Shown: positions 20,412 to 31,769 of the stretch, piece after piece
How the letters are laid out: each line of letters opens with the position of its first letter
How positions within the stretch are numbered: position 1 is the stretch's first letter
NCBI RefSeq assembly: GCF_047495875.1
Contig: NC_092497.1
Span: forward strand, 56,164,977-56,228,976
Reading direction: 5' to 3'
DNA: 64,000 nucleotides
Source of the DNA: Pithys albifrons albifrons
Taxonomy: Eukaryota; Chordata; Aves; Passeriformes; Thamnophilidae
Program-made: the position numbers and the translations under genes
The notes under the pieces: generated by a model
Database searches by the model: none
What the model was told of the DNA's origin: nothing
The model's input: only the letters and a program-made list of their open reading frames with translations

Positions 20412-20542
20412 CTGAGAATTCAAGAACTTGAAGATGCTTTGAAGGCCGAGAAAGGCAGCCCAGCAGAAGCTCTTTCAGTGCCCAAAGATATCAGGAGAGA
20501 TTTCAGAGAGTCAGAGAGTGCACAGGAGAGAAAAGAAGATGT
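20412..20542 (+). CDS. Possible coiled-coil exon
   Basis: A 131-bp unit between CTTGGTAG and GAT GT|GTAAGT. It reads LRIQELEDALKAEKGSPAEA, then LSVPKDIRRDFRESESAQER and KEDV. The first half is coiled coil, the second half more polar, as at the end of a rod domain. It joins the 19409 unit in frame. A possible terminal exon follows a good acceptor at 24080 (TTTTTTTGCCTCAG), where the phase would give a stop within two codons; that is a guess. Confidence 0.5.
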
Positions 20543-20980
20543 GTAAGTCCCCCTTGAAAGCCATTGCCAAATGGCAGTAGACAGCTTGAGTACCACTCCT
20601 GCTTTCCATTCCCTGTAATTTCATGCAGCAGAAAAGAGAACAATGGAATGCAATTTGCCAAAGCAAGGCAAAGGTTCAGAACCTGACCATCCATTAACAA
20701 GAGGTCCATAGCAGTAACCATGGGTATTGTGCATGGGTAGAAATAATAACCAATCTGTCATATGAAACTAATTATGATGGCATGCAGTCTCTTGTGATGT
20801 TTGGGGGGAGTGTAGGAAAACATATCTGAGAGGTTTAGAAGAGATGGGCTGTAGGAAGATGCTGAAATGAATTCCAAAACCAGCACTGGACAAACATCTT
20901 TAAAAACTCAGAGACTCAGTTGAAGTTTTAAAAAGCAGTTTTTCTGGTTCTGTTCCTCTTCTTGGTTTTTGTCTGTGCTT

Positions 20981-20993
20981 AGTTCTGTTACCC
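20981..20993 (+). repeat. Target-site duplication, left copy
   Basis: AGTTCTGTTACCC, repeated without mismatch at 21354-21366. It flanks the 360-bp composite element exactly. Confidence 0.93.
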
Positions 20994-20998
20994 AGGGC

Positions 20999-21070
20999 AG
21001 TCCCGTGGTGTAAAGGAGAGCACTCTGGACTCTGGCTCACAAGGTCGTGAGTTCGAGTCTCAGTGGGACC
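20999..21070 (+). other. tRNA(Gln)-like SINE head
   Basis: 72 nt, tRNA length. It aligns with vertebrate tRNA-Gln(CUG): TGGTGTAA, GAGCACTCTGGACTCTG, then GTTCGAGTCTCAGTGGGACC. The acceptor stem can pair at six of seven positions, and four base pairs of the T stem survive with a TTCGAGT loop. The 3' side of the anticodon stem is broken (CTCAC in place of TCCAG), so a working tRNA is unlikely. It is the promoter-bearing head of the SINE. Confidence 0.8.
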
Positions 21071-21087
21071 GTCCCCTGGCAGTTCAA

Positions 21088-21164
21088 GCCTCCCTGCCAT
21101 CCCATCCATCAGATCTCAGATGCTCAGCAGGGTCAGCCCCGGTCAGTACCGGGGGCTGTGACAG
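21088..21164 (+). other. 5S rRNA-like SINE body
   Basis: Begins GCCTCCCTGCCATCCCATCC, like the 5S rRNA 5' end. It continues with AGATCTCAGATGCTCAGCAG and GGTCAGCCCCGGTCAGTACC, covering the 5S internal control region. It then jumps to CCGGGGGCTGTGACAG, which matches the 5S 3' end. About 20-25 bases between these parts are deleted relative to 5S rRNA. Confidence 0.8.
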
Positions 21165-21353
21165 TCCCGAGGACTTCCCTGTCACTGTCCAAGCTCGCTT
21201 GGCAATGGCAGATGGACCTTGGGACTGAAACGGTGGGGCCAGTTCTGTGCACGCTGAGCCTCAACTAAAACATCCACTGCTCAGGCTGGAAGGGCACGTG
21301 GGGAGAGCCCTGCCCAAATCTTTGCTGGTGAAGTTTGGCCATACATACATTAC

Positions 21354-21366
21354 AGTTCTGTTACCC
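21354..21366 (+). repeat. Target-site duplication, right copy
   Basis: AGTTCTGTTACCC, identical to 20981-20993. The flanking bases differ on both sides, so the duplication is exactly 13 bp. Confidence 0.93.
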
Positions 21367-21430
21367 TGTCAGTGCTTGGTTGATGACCACCACACCCCGT
21401 CCATTGTATCCCCTCAGCGGTGCCTAGTTT

Positions 21431-21917
21431 TGTTATATCACACCCTGCCAGCCTTCTTTGTGTTCCCTGGAGCCCTTTTGTTCTCTTGAAGGACCCAGAC
21501 ATTAGGCTGGATTGCCTTGTGCTGGCCCAAGCGGGGCTCGCCCCGTGCCCAGGAGCTCCCGTGGTCGGAGGCCCCGGGACCCCTCCCTGCCCCTGCGGCT
21601 GCAGGGTAGGAAACCCTGAGTCTCCTGTGCCTCATGGCTGGGAGGGGGCAGGGCCAGGGCCCCGTCCAGCCCTGCCCTGTCCCTGTTCTATTGGTTAAGG
21701 GACCTTTCACCCTGCCTCTCCCTCAGTTTTCACCCAATCCAGCCAGACCAGGGGACGGCCCCCAAAGGTCTGTTAATACCTGTGGATGTTTTCAATAAAT
21801 AAATTATTCTCTGCCTTGCAACTGCGAGAAAGTGTTGTCTCTCCCTCTCTTCTCTGCCCCCATGGAACAAAGGGGATGGCAGGGAAACCTTTCTCCTTTT
21901 CCCTTCACGCCACACAG
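21431..21917 (+). mobile_element. Candidate LTR
   Basis: TGTTATATCACACC at the left and CGCCACACA at the right give TG...CA ends. Inside are CCAAT-type boxes (CTATTGGTTAAG near 21690, ACCCAATCC near 21733), a TATA-like TGTTAATACC near 21772 and AATAAATAAA near 21795, in the order of U3-R-U5, with high GC in U3. No target duplication was found, and the family is unknown to me. It lies just right of the composite SINE. Confidence 0.45.
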
Positions 21918-24900
21918 AAGAGACCCCTTTCCTTAAAACCTATAATAGGCTTTCTATATCCACTTGTATTATTCTGAAAACCTTGTTTTCCACTTCAGTG
22001 AGCTAGACGAATCTCTAAGGCTCCTGTCAGGAGCTTGTCAGTCATTTATAGTGGATAATCTTTGATTTTGCCTTTTCAATAATTGTAGATATATTTAATT
22101 GGTAAAGTAAAAACTGAAAAAGGGGTCCAGTGTGAGACAGCAGATAAAATGACATGGGATACCTTTCCTGCCCAGCCCAATCTGCTGTGGCTGTGACAAC
22201 AGGAGTTTTGGTACTTGGGTGGATGTGGGATGCACAGCAGGTCTGTGCTGCAATTCTGTAGTTTAGCTGGCATCCTGTCACCCAGCTCCCCTTTTGAATA
22301 TTGGGGCAGTTGTGTGTCTGCTCCTCAGTCTGTGCAGTTCTTCTCCCTTCCCCTCCTCTCACTTCCCTCTCCTCCCCACTAGGAAACCTGAACATTGCTT
22401 TCAGTCTGTGCAGGAGAGCAGATCTTTCCTGCTACACAAGATCTGCTGCCTCTCATGCTGTGGCTGCTCATCCCATCACACGACCTCTGCCTGTCTGTTG
22501 GTGTTCAGCTCTCACCCCAAGTCCTTTTTTGTGGTGCAGGCCACCTGGCTGGTCACTGCCAGACTGCCCTGTCCCCCATCATCACTCATGGTAGACCTGT
22601 GACATCTCTTGTGCCCAACCCCAAGTGCTTTCCTCTCACGAGTAGTTTCTGGCAAGGGAGTACTCACTGGCAGCTTGAGGGCTCCTGCTGAAGTCCTTGG
22701 CCTAAGCCAGTCCTCAGGGACCTGATTCACTGCTGGAGCCAGGATTTTGGAGCACCGAGGTGCTGCTGGAGCCTGGCTGGATGTGCTTGGCAGGGACTGT
22801 TCAGGCATTGCCACAGTGTCTGCTGTCCAGCAGAGATGCCAGACCAGGTGGTGGTTTGTGAAGCAAAGTGCACTCTCTGACCCCTCAGAGCTGCTCAGAG
22901 CATAATTACAAAACTAAGGAAAGGGCTAAAAATACACCTGGTGAAACCCAAAATAAAATCAGCTGGCTGAGACACTGGAGAAAGAAGGGGAAAAAACTAA
23001 AAGACTGGGTCAAAGAGATACTTATGTGTCTCACAGATGTACTTTCATCCTACATGAGATACATATCCTGAGACTGAGAAACATGAGCTATTTTCTAACA
23101 AAAGAATTACACTATGTGCTTACACCCCAAAAAATTGTTCCTTGAGTTTCAGGAGTGGTCAGTGATGTTTAATCTGCCTTTTTGCAGCTGAAAATGCGAT
23201 TGCTGAGGTCAAACTAAATGGCATCTTTCCCCTCCTGTACTGGCCCCTGTGGCAGCAAGGACGGCAGGCTGGCAGGCAAGGCATGTTTTTGCAAGGCAAA
23301 GAGCAACTTTCCCCACATGCACCAGGGACATTGAAGTCAGGGTTAAATGCCCCTAAGACTCATGGCTGCAACTGAGGTTTAATGCCCACAACAAGCAAGC
23401 CTGTTAACTAGCAGTGGCAGGACATAAGAAGGGAGCTTCCCCATCCTAGACACGTGTGTCCACTTTGAACCTTGGGCTGGACTGAGCAGGTCCCTCCACG
23501 AGCTAAATTCACCTGCAAAACAGCAATATTTGGAAATTTCTGCCATCTCCACGAGGTGAGGCTCCCCACCAAAGGACCAACCTGTTCCCCATGCTGTGGG
23601 TCTGGGCAGCAGCTCACTGAGCTCACCTTTGCGTCAGTCTCATCCCATTCACCACCTGCAACAGGAACAGTCTGTGCATGGAAGCTGGGGCTGGAGCAGC
23701 CCTTCCCATCCCAAAGTTTACCTTAAGTGATGTTAAAAACGTGGTGGAGGCAGCAGCAGTTCCTGGCATTGGGCACAAATATGGAGCAGGAAGTTTTCAG
23801 CTCCTGGGGGGGGGGGGGGGGTATTTGCTTATTGCTTTGAGTTAACTTGTGGTTTGTGAAGAGGATTCATGCTCTGTTCTGGGACCCTCCCAGTGCCAAG
23901 TCCCAGAGTTTCTGGCCAACTAGACCAGAATTAAGTGGGTGCTTTTGCTCTCAGCAGCAGAAGTTGAGGCTAAACTTTCTTCAGCATTTTTTGATTGGTG
24001 TAAGGACCCTGAGATGTCTGATCTCTCTGTCCTGATTCTCCTCTCATCTCTTACTTTATGCTGTGCTTTTTTTGCCTCAGGAGCTGATGGATGGAGTGTA
24101 AACTGCTGAACACTTCAACATGCAACTTCCTAGGATCAGCCTTAATTTGTCTAATTTAAAACATCCTTGTTTTCATGACAGTTTCTCTTCCTACCAGCCA
24201 ACTGCCTCTGAACAGAAGAAATCATTGTTGTACCTTCAGAATTGAGAGTAGCCTCTGGAAGACGATGTAATTTGCTGGCATGTTTTCTTTTTCAAGGACA
24301 TACTCAGTGTGATAGTCAGGGCACATGATTGCTGAGCTCCAGAGAAGAGGTGAGCTGCCACACAGAGAACTCCTGACTTTCAAATTCTCAGTAACTGGGC
24401 CTTGCTATGGAACCCAAATCTCACATCATTTGAACATTGTTCCTTTGCTCTTTGTTTTGTTCCTCCTTGTTTGTACTTGTGCTTAATGGCAGAATATTCT
24501 ACCTACGTCCATGTATAGAAAACTTCCACAAACTTCTAATTCTTCTGACTTATGAACCACTTTTTGATACACAAAGATGAAATTTTGAGGAGATAATCTA
24601 ACAGTGGTTGAAGATATAACCTGTTAAGGGAGAACAGGTTACAGAGCAGAGAAAAAAAAGTCATTAGTACTGTCTTCATACCTGCCATATTAGCCAGTAA
24701 AACATAAGTTTTAATCCAAAGAAATAGGTTAACACAAGTACGGGTGTAATTTTGGCACTTCTAAAACCCTGCTCAGAGGATGAGGACGCTTTTTATGTAA
24801 AAGATACAGTCAGAATTTCCTTCACATCCCATGAACCAAGCAAAGTGTTTCCCTCTGTCATGAAAATGGGATTTCAGTTAATGATTATTGAAAGCCTTTG

Positions 24901-27361
24901 AAAGTTTGGCCCCAGCAACCAAAGAGTTGCAAATACGTATGGGTCTTGTGCATTGACTTACATGCAATTCCTTTTCACACTCTCTTACACAGCAAGGTTA
25001 AAAAAAAAGAAAACAAAACCTGCAAGAATTATGTCTGTGTTACTGCTATGTGGAGGGACTTCCCTTAGGAATGGAACAACAGAGCCCATGGAAAAGGGAA
25101 AAAGTTTTCAGCTGGTGGGAGACTTGTTTGCCATAGAGAAATATGGAAGGATGGAATAAATCAGGGCATTGATGGACCTAAGGAAGTCAGGAGGAATTCT
25201 TGGTACAGCTAAGGATGAGGTGGCAGCCATCCTCATTGCAAAGTCATACTTTAATCAGAAACGAAACATATGATCTTGATGAGCTGAAGGAAAAGGTGCA
25301 GTGCTGGAGCAATGCTTTCCAAGGGTCTCAAAGTGATATGAAAATTAAAACCAGCTTTTCTGTGTTTTACAGGAATATAATTTTTCCTCTGTTTAACTGA
25401 TGGCAATATTGAGACTGCTCTTGAACTTGTGCACTGTAATTGTTACACCAACAGTTAAGATGATTTGTTAAATAGAAAGAACAAGAGATTTTCATGCTGG
25501 TAGTACCTTGCCATTGACTATTTGAAGCTTTTATCAAGTAGTGCTAATCAACCTTTATTTGCTTGATAAGTTCTTACCCCAAAGTGTTGATTTTATCAAA
25601 ATTGCCTCCACAGTAAAGGGTATAATTTTCTGCTGGTGAAATGAAGGATGTTCTCAATAGCGGCAATTGTCCAATTATTTGGGCACAATGTTTGTGTTTT
25701 AACAAGCTCAGTGAGTTGCAAGGCAGCCTGAGTGCCCTGCATGGTGTGTCAGCATGTTAAGTAGGAAGGCACCTGTCAGTGTTTTAATTAAACACAGTCT
25801 TCTTGCTAACAAGGAAAATAAGACCTGAGCATGTTTTTTTTTGAAAAACACATCACATTTTCTCACACCAGAACACAAAACAAACATTATTCAATTCCCT
25901 TTCCACTTCAAAACCCTTGTTATTTACTGTTTATTTGTGCCTACCAGAGCACAATGTGATGCCAGGTTAAAAGAGCTCTGTGTTGTTCAGTGGGAACAGC
26001 TATCACCAAAAACATGGTGAGTCTGGGTGCAATGTTAAATCTGGTACCACTGATACAGATGTCTATCCACAAATACAGACTCTACTGGTGGAGATACCGA
26101 CCCTTGGGAAGGCTGGGACTTCCCCAGTGCAGGAGGAAGACCTTGCTGACAGTGTGGCCACTCCTATTGGATGAGGTGATGGTGGGTTCAGCAGCAGGAG
26201 GATGAGGGACAGGCTGGCTACATCCAGCTGCAATGCACAAGGCAACACTTCACACCAGTAATACTGGGAAAGTCTTCACCAGACCTGAGCTGTGAGCACT
26301 GTGATGTCCACTTCCACACACAAAACATTCTTGTATTTACCTGCTCATTCACAGACACTTTCCAGCCTGCCTTTCTCCATGTTCCCACAGGCTTTTTTTT
26401 TTTTTTTTGCATGGTTACCTGCAACAGCAAGGAATCAGTCTAAGGATTTTCAGCTAAATGGATGCAAAATGAACCGTCATCCAAAATCCATGCTGTGATT
26501 TGCTCCCATTATTCTGTGAAAATGTTACACCTGAAGTAGTTTATGCTTAAGAAACAATACCCTGCACCTGATAATTGCACCAGATGAGCTTTGTCACTGG
26601 AAAGACTGGCTGAGTCCTAGCACAGAAGTGAAGCACAGATAACAAGCTGAGTTTTGTACCACCAGGAATTCAGATGGCCAAAACCCTCCGAGCAGAGAGC
26701 AAGTGTTGCCTGGCAGCATTACTGACATTCTCATTTTCAAAGAATCCAAACCGAAAAACCACTAGAGGGCATGGTTGCAAGTGAGCAAAACCCACCAATT
26801 TTGGACTGCAGTGAAACAGCTGGCACACTAATGAAATTTCTCTCTGATAAGTTAATGTAAATCAGGCTTGGAAGGAACAGTCTCATCTCAAAGTTGGATG
26901 AAGGACCAGAACAAAATGATAGGTGACAACACAGCAAACTGGGGAGTGTTTGTGTGATACGATGGCACAGGGACAGGCATCAGGAGTTATTCTATTTAAC
27001 ATTCTCATTAAGAATTCAGAAGAAGAAACTAACTGAGTGTAATGAGATTTGGTACTTGGGAAGATAGTTAGCACTGGTGAGAGCTGCAATTTAATACAAA
27101 GCAACAGACACCATAATCAGAGAACAACAAAAAAACAGAGAACAACAAAAGCTTCAAAGCACAGAGGTGGAAAACAAAATTTAATAAAAAGAAACCTGAG
27201 GAAATTGCAGGCAGAGGAAACATCAATTCAGCAAGAGGTGACCTAGGAAGCAGTAACACAGAAAGAAATTTCAGCTTCAGGAGAGCAGATGAGTTGTCAT
27301 GTGCCAAGCTGTGCTGAGATGTTTCAGCCCAAGCAGGGTACCCCATCACCTCTGGAACTTA
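21918..27361. other. Intergenic DNA, no recognised gene
   Basis: Only short ORFs without recognisable motifs. A run of 16 G lies at 23806-23821 and a run of 16 T at 26393-26408. C/T-rich DNA at 22300-22600 gives several overlapping ORFs that look like composition effects. The GAGCTGAAGGAAAAG stretch near 25280 has coiled-coil-like composition, but no splice frame supports an exon. Confidence 0.4.
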
Positions 27362-27803
27362 GAATCATAGAATCATAGAATCGATTGGGTTGGAAAAGAC
27401 CTCCAAGATCATCGAGTCCAACCCTTGGTCCAACTCTAGTCCATTTACTAGATCATGGCACTCAGCGCCACGTGCAATCTGCGTTTAAAAATCTCCAGAG
27501 ATGGTGAATCCACCACCTCTCTGGGAAGCCCATTCCAATGCCTGATTACTCTCTCTGTAAAGAAGTTTTTTCTGATATCCAACTTAAATTTCCCCTGGCA
27601 GAGCTTAAGCCCGTGCCCCCGTGTCCTATTGCTGAATGCCTGGGAGAAGAGACCAGCTCCCACCTGGCTATAACTTCCCTTCAGGTAGTTACCTCTGAGC
27701 CTCCTCTTCTCCAGGCTAAACAACCCCAGCTCCCTCAGCCTCTCCCCATAGGGCTTGTGCTCCAGTCCCTTCACCAGCCTTGTTGCTCTTCTCTGGACTC
27801 ACT
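27362..27803 (-). mobile_element. CR1 LINE 3' fragment
   Basis: Begins with two and a half tail units (AGAATCATAGAATCATAGAA), then TCGATTGGGTTGGAAAAGAC. It continues through the CR1 3' UTR and the ORF2 end, read on the minus strand as a reverse-transcriptase C-terminus ([20 protein letters not shown]). The 5' end is truncated near CTCTGGACTCACTTGG. It belongs to the same subfamily as 4443-5082. Confidence 0.92.
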
Positions 27804-28383
27804 TGGCACCACACTGGAGAGCATCACTGTGCTCAGCTGCTCTGACCTGCACATCTGTGCTGCTGCCAGAATTCAGAAAAGGGCAATAAAAGTGGTGGGA
27901 AGGACCTGGGTGACTCAGTCTCCAGGAAAAGCCTGGTAATGCTGGAGCTTTGCTGCAGTAGCACAGCTTTGCAAAGGCATGGCTTGCAAGAGGTTGCAGG
28001 GAGGCACCTGCATTGGTGGGGGTGTAGGAAGGCAAAAGGCAGCTGAGAGCAGTGGAACCACAGCTTTTCCTGTCAAACACGGAAGATGGGACCCGTTCCA
28101 AAGTGTTTGGGACATAATGTATGTGAAAATTCCCACATTTCAGAATATGAGAGAAATCTGAGCAAATCCTAATGAAAAAGAAAACTTCCAAATAACTATA
28201 TGGGTAGCCAGAGATAAATACCTGCTTGAAAATAAATCAGCTTTACATGAATAAGGAAGGCTTCTGATATCTCTGAGCTCAGAAAGGCAGAGCAATAGCA
28301 TGAAAACATTATTTCTAAGAAGTTGAAGGTGGGTACAGGCTCTTACAATGTAGCTCAAGTAAAACAAGAGGCATAGCAAATAC

Positions 28384-28600
28384 CTTCAGAAGTCTTGGAG
28401 GGATATTGTAGCTCTCCACCACATCAGATGGGGATCTTTCCTTCAGCCAGCACATGCTGAATCCCAAAACCCACAAGGGAAGCAGCTATTGTGGCACCAA
28501 TGCTGTCCTTCAGCTTTCTTGACACCTCCTCTTGCAGGGTCAGACCATATCTGTTGCAGATGATGGCATTCCTCTCATCCATGTTGTTACAGCCACATGG
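28384..28600 (-). pseudogene. Relic exon of an unidentified protein
   Basis: On the minus strand an acceptor TGTGCTAG (28602-28601) is followed by PCGCNNMDERNAIICNRYGL, then TLQEEVSRKLKDSIGATIAA and SLVGFG. After a one-base shift comes FSMCWLKERSPSDVVESYNI PPRLLK, ending in a donor AAG|GTATTT (28383-28382). Proper splice sites at both ends, about 72 codons interrupted by only one shift, and non-repetitive composition suggest a genuine exon, lost or mis-sequenced by one base. I do not recognise the family. The hydrophobic IGATIAASLVGFGFSMCW could be a membrane segment. Confidence 0.5.
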
Positions 28601-29888
28601 CTAGCACAGCAGCAGGACTCTAACCAGTAGTAAAAAGAGGGGCATTAGGGATCCAAAACCTCATGGGCACTTTGCTGACTCATGATCTGAGCTGCAATAG
28701 GAACTGAGTATCCTTTTCCCATTTTATTAGCACTAATCCATTGTTAAAAACTTAAAAAAAGTCCTTGATATATGCAATAACTTCTTCCTGGTAGCACTGT
28801 CATATAATTCAGATTGTATCACAAATTTATTTCCAGCACACCCTCCTCTGCTTACCTTGCCTTGTATTTCAGCAGGGCCTTAGCAATACAGCAGCATGAA
28901 GGGAGTGCCACTTTAGGCACCTCGTGTGTCCACACAGCTTCAGTGAGACATTTAAAATTCTTAAAAAGTCAGGAAAGATAACAAAAAGATCACCAGGTGC
29001 TTTTTGTTCGTTTGTTTGTTTTTTATCTCAATGGACACACAGAGAATAGAAACTGAAGGCCATGAGGAGTCATCTGTTCAAGCTCACAGAAAAAATTAGG
29101 CAGTAAAAAGCACATAATATGGTTACAGATGAGTCCTCTGGTGCTATTGGTTATTTCTAACATTAGAAATACATCCTGACAGTCAGCTGTCCTGAGGCTC
29201 AGGTCCCACCAGGACCAGCTGGGATTCTCTTGAGTGACACTGGAGTGGAGCCTGACCCTCCCCTGGGCTGGGCTGGGCTGGGCTGAGCAGGCAGAAGCCC
29301 ATATAGCTCAGGTGAGCTGTTGCCTGTCTAGCAAGTCACAGGGAGACTCCCAGGTCTTCTCCAGCTTTGCCATGGGGTCTAGGACTCTGCGTAAACCAGG
29401 TCCTCATGGTTACCCAGCTATGGGCACAGCCACTGCTCTAGTCAGCTCTGGGGAAGTGAACACCATGCTTCCATCTTCTGTTTCACCAGTTTGTTCTCTC
29501 GGTTGGACACCCTGGAATGTCTTTCACCACATTAGATGCTGCACATATTGGCCAGAAAATCATGAGAAGACTGTAGCTGTTCCCACATGTCCTTTTTTCA
29601 GACTGTCTCTGGATGGAAATAAGGGACTTGGGCAGACCTACCAGCAGAGGGATCTATTTGCCCAAAATTGCAAACCCTGTCCTTGCAAAGGATCAGCAAA
29701 AGCAGTGAGAATTATTCTGTGTCTGGACAGCAGTGGCATGTGGGTTTCTCTGCCTGTCCTGAGCAGAAGGCAGGGCTGTGTGGAGGAAGTTGCTGAGAAG
29801 CATCCAGGGAGCAGGAGCTCTGGAAGCTGACAGCTCCAAGCAAGGCTTGTAGCCTTTCTTTCACAGCAGAAGAAAGCAAGTCATTCAC
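28601..29888. other. No recognised gene
   Basis: A (GGGCT)n microsatellite of about four units lies at 29265-29288. A 198-codon plus-strand ORF (29234-29830) starts across it; it has no motif or splice context, and I regard it as chance. A poly-T-rich stretch lies near 29003-29023. Confidence 0.4.
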
Positions 29889-30775
29889 AGAAACACAGAA
29901 TCACAGGATGTGTTGGGTTGGACAGGACCACAGTGGGTCATCTTGTCCAACATGCCTGCTCCAGTAGGGTGATCCCAGAGCACATTGCACAGAATTGTAC
30001 CAGCTGGTTCTTGATTATCTCTAGAGAGGGAGACTCCACAGCCTTTCTGGGCAACTTGTTCTGTGCTCCTTCACCCTCATAGTAAAGAAGCTCTTCCTCA
30101 TGTTCAGGTGGAACTTCCTGGGTATCAGTTTCTGCCCATTGCCCCTTGTCCTATTGCTGGGCACCCCTGCCTGGAGCCTGGTCCATCCTCTGACCCCTCC
30201 CTTTAGGTTCTTTTGTACATTGATGAGGCCCTCTCTCAGTCATCATTTCTTGAGGCTGAACAGGCCCAGCTCCCTCAGCCTTTCCTCATAAGAGAGGTGC
30301 TCCGGTCCATTAATTATTTTAATTGCCCTTTTCTGTGTCTGCTGCAGAAGCTCTGTGTCCAGATGTGCCTCACAAGGGCTGAGCAAAGGGGCAGGATTAC
30401 CTCCCTGACCTTCTGGCAATTCTCTTCTTCATTCACCCCAGGATACCACTGGCCTTCTTGGCCCTCAGGGCACACACACTGCTGGTTCAGGGACAGCTTG
30501 TTGTCCACTAGGACATCCAGGTCCTTTTCCACAGAGCTGCCTTCCAGCAGGTCAATCCCCAGCCTGTACTGGTGCACAGGGTGTTCCTCCCCATGTGCAG
30601 GACCCTGCCTTTGCCCTTGTTGAATTTCAAAAAGTTCCCCATATCCTTGGCCAGATTTAATTCTATATGTGCCTTGGCCTTCCTCATCTCATTTCTACTT
30701 ACTCTGACAACCTCTTTATATTCATTCCAAGTGGCCTGGCCATGTTTCCATCCTCTATTTCCTGCTTATGCTTGA
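29889..30775 (-). mobile_element. CR1 LINE, 3' end about 890 bp
   Basis: Starts AGAAACACAGAATCACAGGA and runs through CR1 3' UTR and ORF2 sequence in reverse. On the minus strand [18 protein letters not shown] and REVILPLCSALVRHIW are the typical reverse-transcriptase C-terminal motifs. Many substitutions and shifts make it an old copy. Confidence 0.92.
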
Positions 30776-31769
30776 GTAATGGCAGGAGATACTTGTTCAT
30801 CTGTGTTTCTTGCACCCTTTGCAATTGCACCCCTGCATGCTTTCATGGGCACTCCAGCTGGGTTGCCACATCCTTTCTGGTGTGTGCAAGGGGAACAACT
30901 TTTGTCTGAGTGAACACCACACCTGATCTCTCTCAGTGAGGGCCATGACCACCAGCTAAGCTCAGTGCTGGAGCTGCAGTACCTCAACACCCTTCTGGCT
31001 CACCTAGCCCAAAGATGATTCTTACTGCTGAGAAAACAAAAATGCTTTCTTTGCATGTGGAGAATCATGAGAAAAGGACCAAACATGAATGCTATAATCA
31101 CAAGGTGTGGTCTTTGCCACTCCAAATTGTAAGAATAGCTGTTGGGTAACAGCACAGACATGAGGAGTGGTGGCTGCTACAATTACTGCTGGACTGGCTG
31201 GATCTATATGCACAGAGAAATCTCTGACAAACACTCCTTTGTTTTCTGACATCCATACCCAGCCTTAACCCTTCTTCTTGCTTCATTCTACTCTGACTTC
31301 AGTCTACTCAGAGGAAGGACTGTCCCACATGTCCTGTCTGCCAGCTGTCTCATACAGCACAGCCTCATCTTGCTCAGGCTGTATTTACCGTGAAAAAGCC
31401 AGAATATTATCAAGCAGAGAAAAGCACTACTGTGGCTTCATATATTGCCTGAAGCTAAAAATGTCATAAATAACATTTTAATCTGGCTGAGGGCCTTCCA
31501 AACAACCTATTTGTCAGCAGTCGTACTTAGGGTGTGCCAAGAATAACCCAGAATCATCAGGCTTTTAAACAGCAGTCACACAGATGGCACAGCAAGCTGC
31601 TAAAATAAGCTGTATCTGAACATGGCACAGCCTTCCCTTCACCAGGGTAAACAAGGGTGATCTTGACCCTCCAGTGTTACTTTTCTGGTTGGCTGAAGTG
31701 CTAGTGTTCATCTAAAATTAGTTTCTGCAAATATATTAAATAGCAAAAGGCAATGTACAAATAACATTG
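30776..31769. other. No recognised feature
   Basis: Between two CR1 copies of opposite orientation. Short ORFs only. Confidence 0.4.

Larger units (their letters stand above)
20994..21353 (+). mobile_element. Composite SINE: tRNA-like head plus 5S rRNA-like body
   Basis: A 360-bp insertion bounded by a perfect 13-bp duplication. Only five bases separate the left boundary from the tRNA-like part, so the element looks full length. Order: tRNA(Gln)-like head (20999-21070), a short linker, 5S rRNA-like body with an internal deletion (21088-21164), about 175 bp of unrelated sequence, and a short tail CATACATACATTAC. The head keeps a Pol III B box (GTTCGAGTC) and an A-box-like TGGTGTAAAGG. A 13-bp duplication indicates target-primed insertion by a LINE; avian CR1 insertions seldom leave one of this length, so an RTE- or L1-type partner is more likely. 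AmnSINE1 has 5S first and tRNA second; the order here is reversed. I cannot assign a family name. Confidence 0.85.

Noticed and set aside
20999..21070. A functional tRNA-Gln gene
   Set aside because: The anticodon stem is disrupted on its 3' side and the sequence sits at the head of a retroposed element with a target duplication.
29234..29830. 198-codon ORF on the plus strand
   Set aside because: Begins next to a GGGCT microsatellite, has no recognisable domain or exon structure, and the region is otherwise repeat-poor intergenic DNA.
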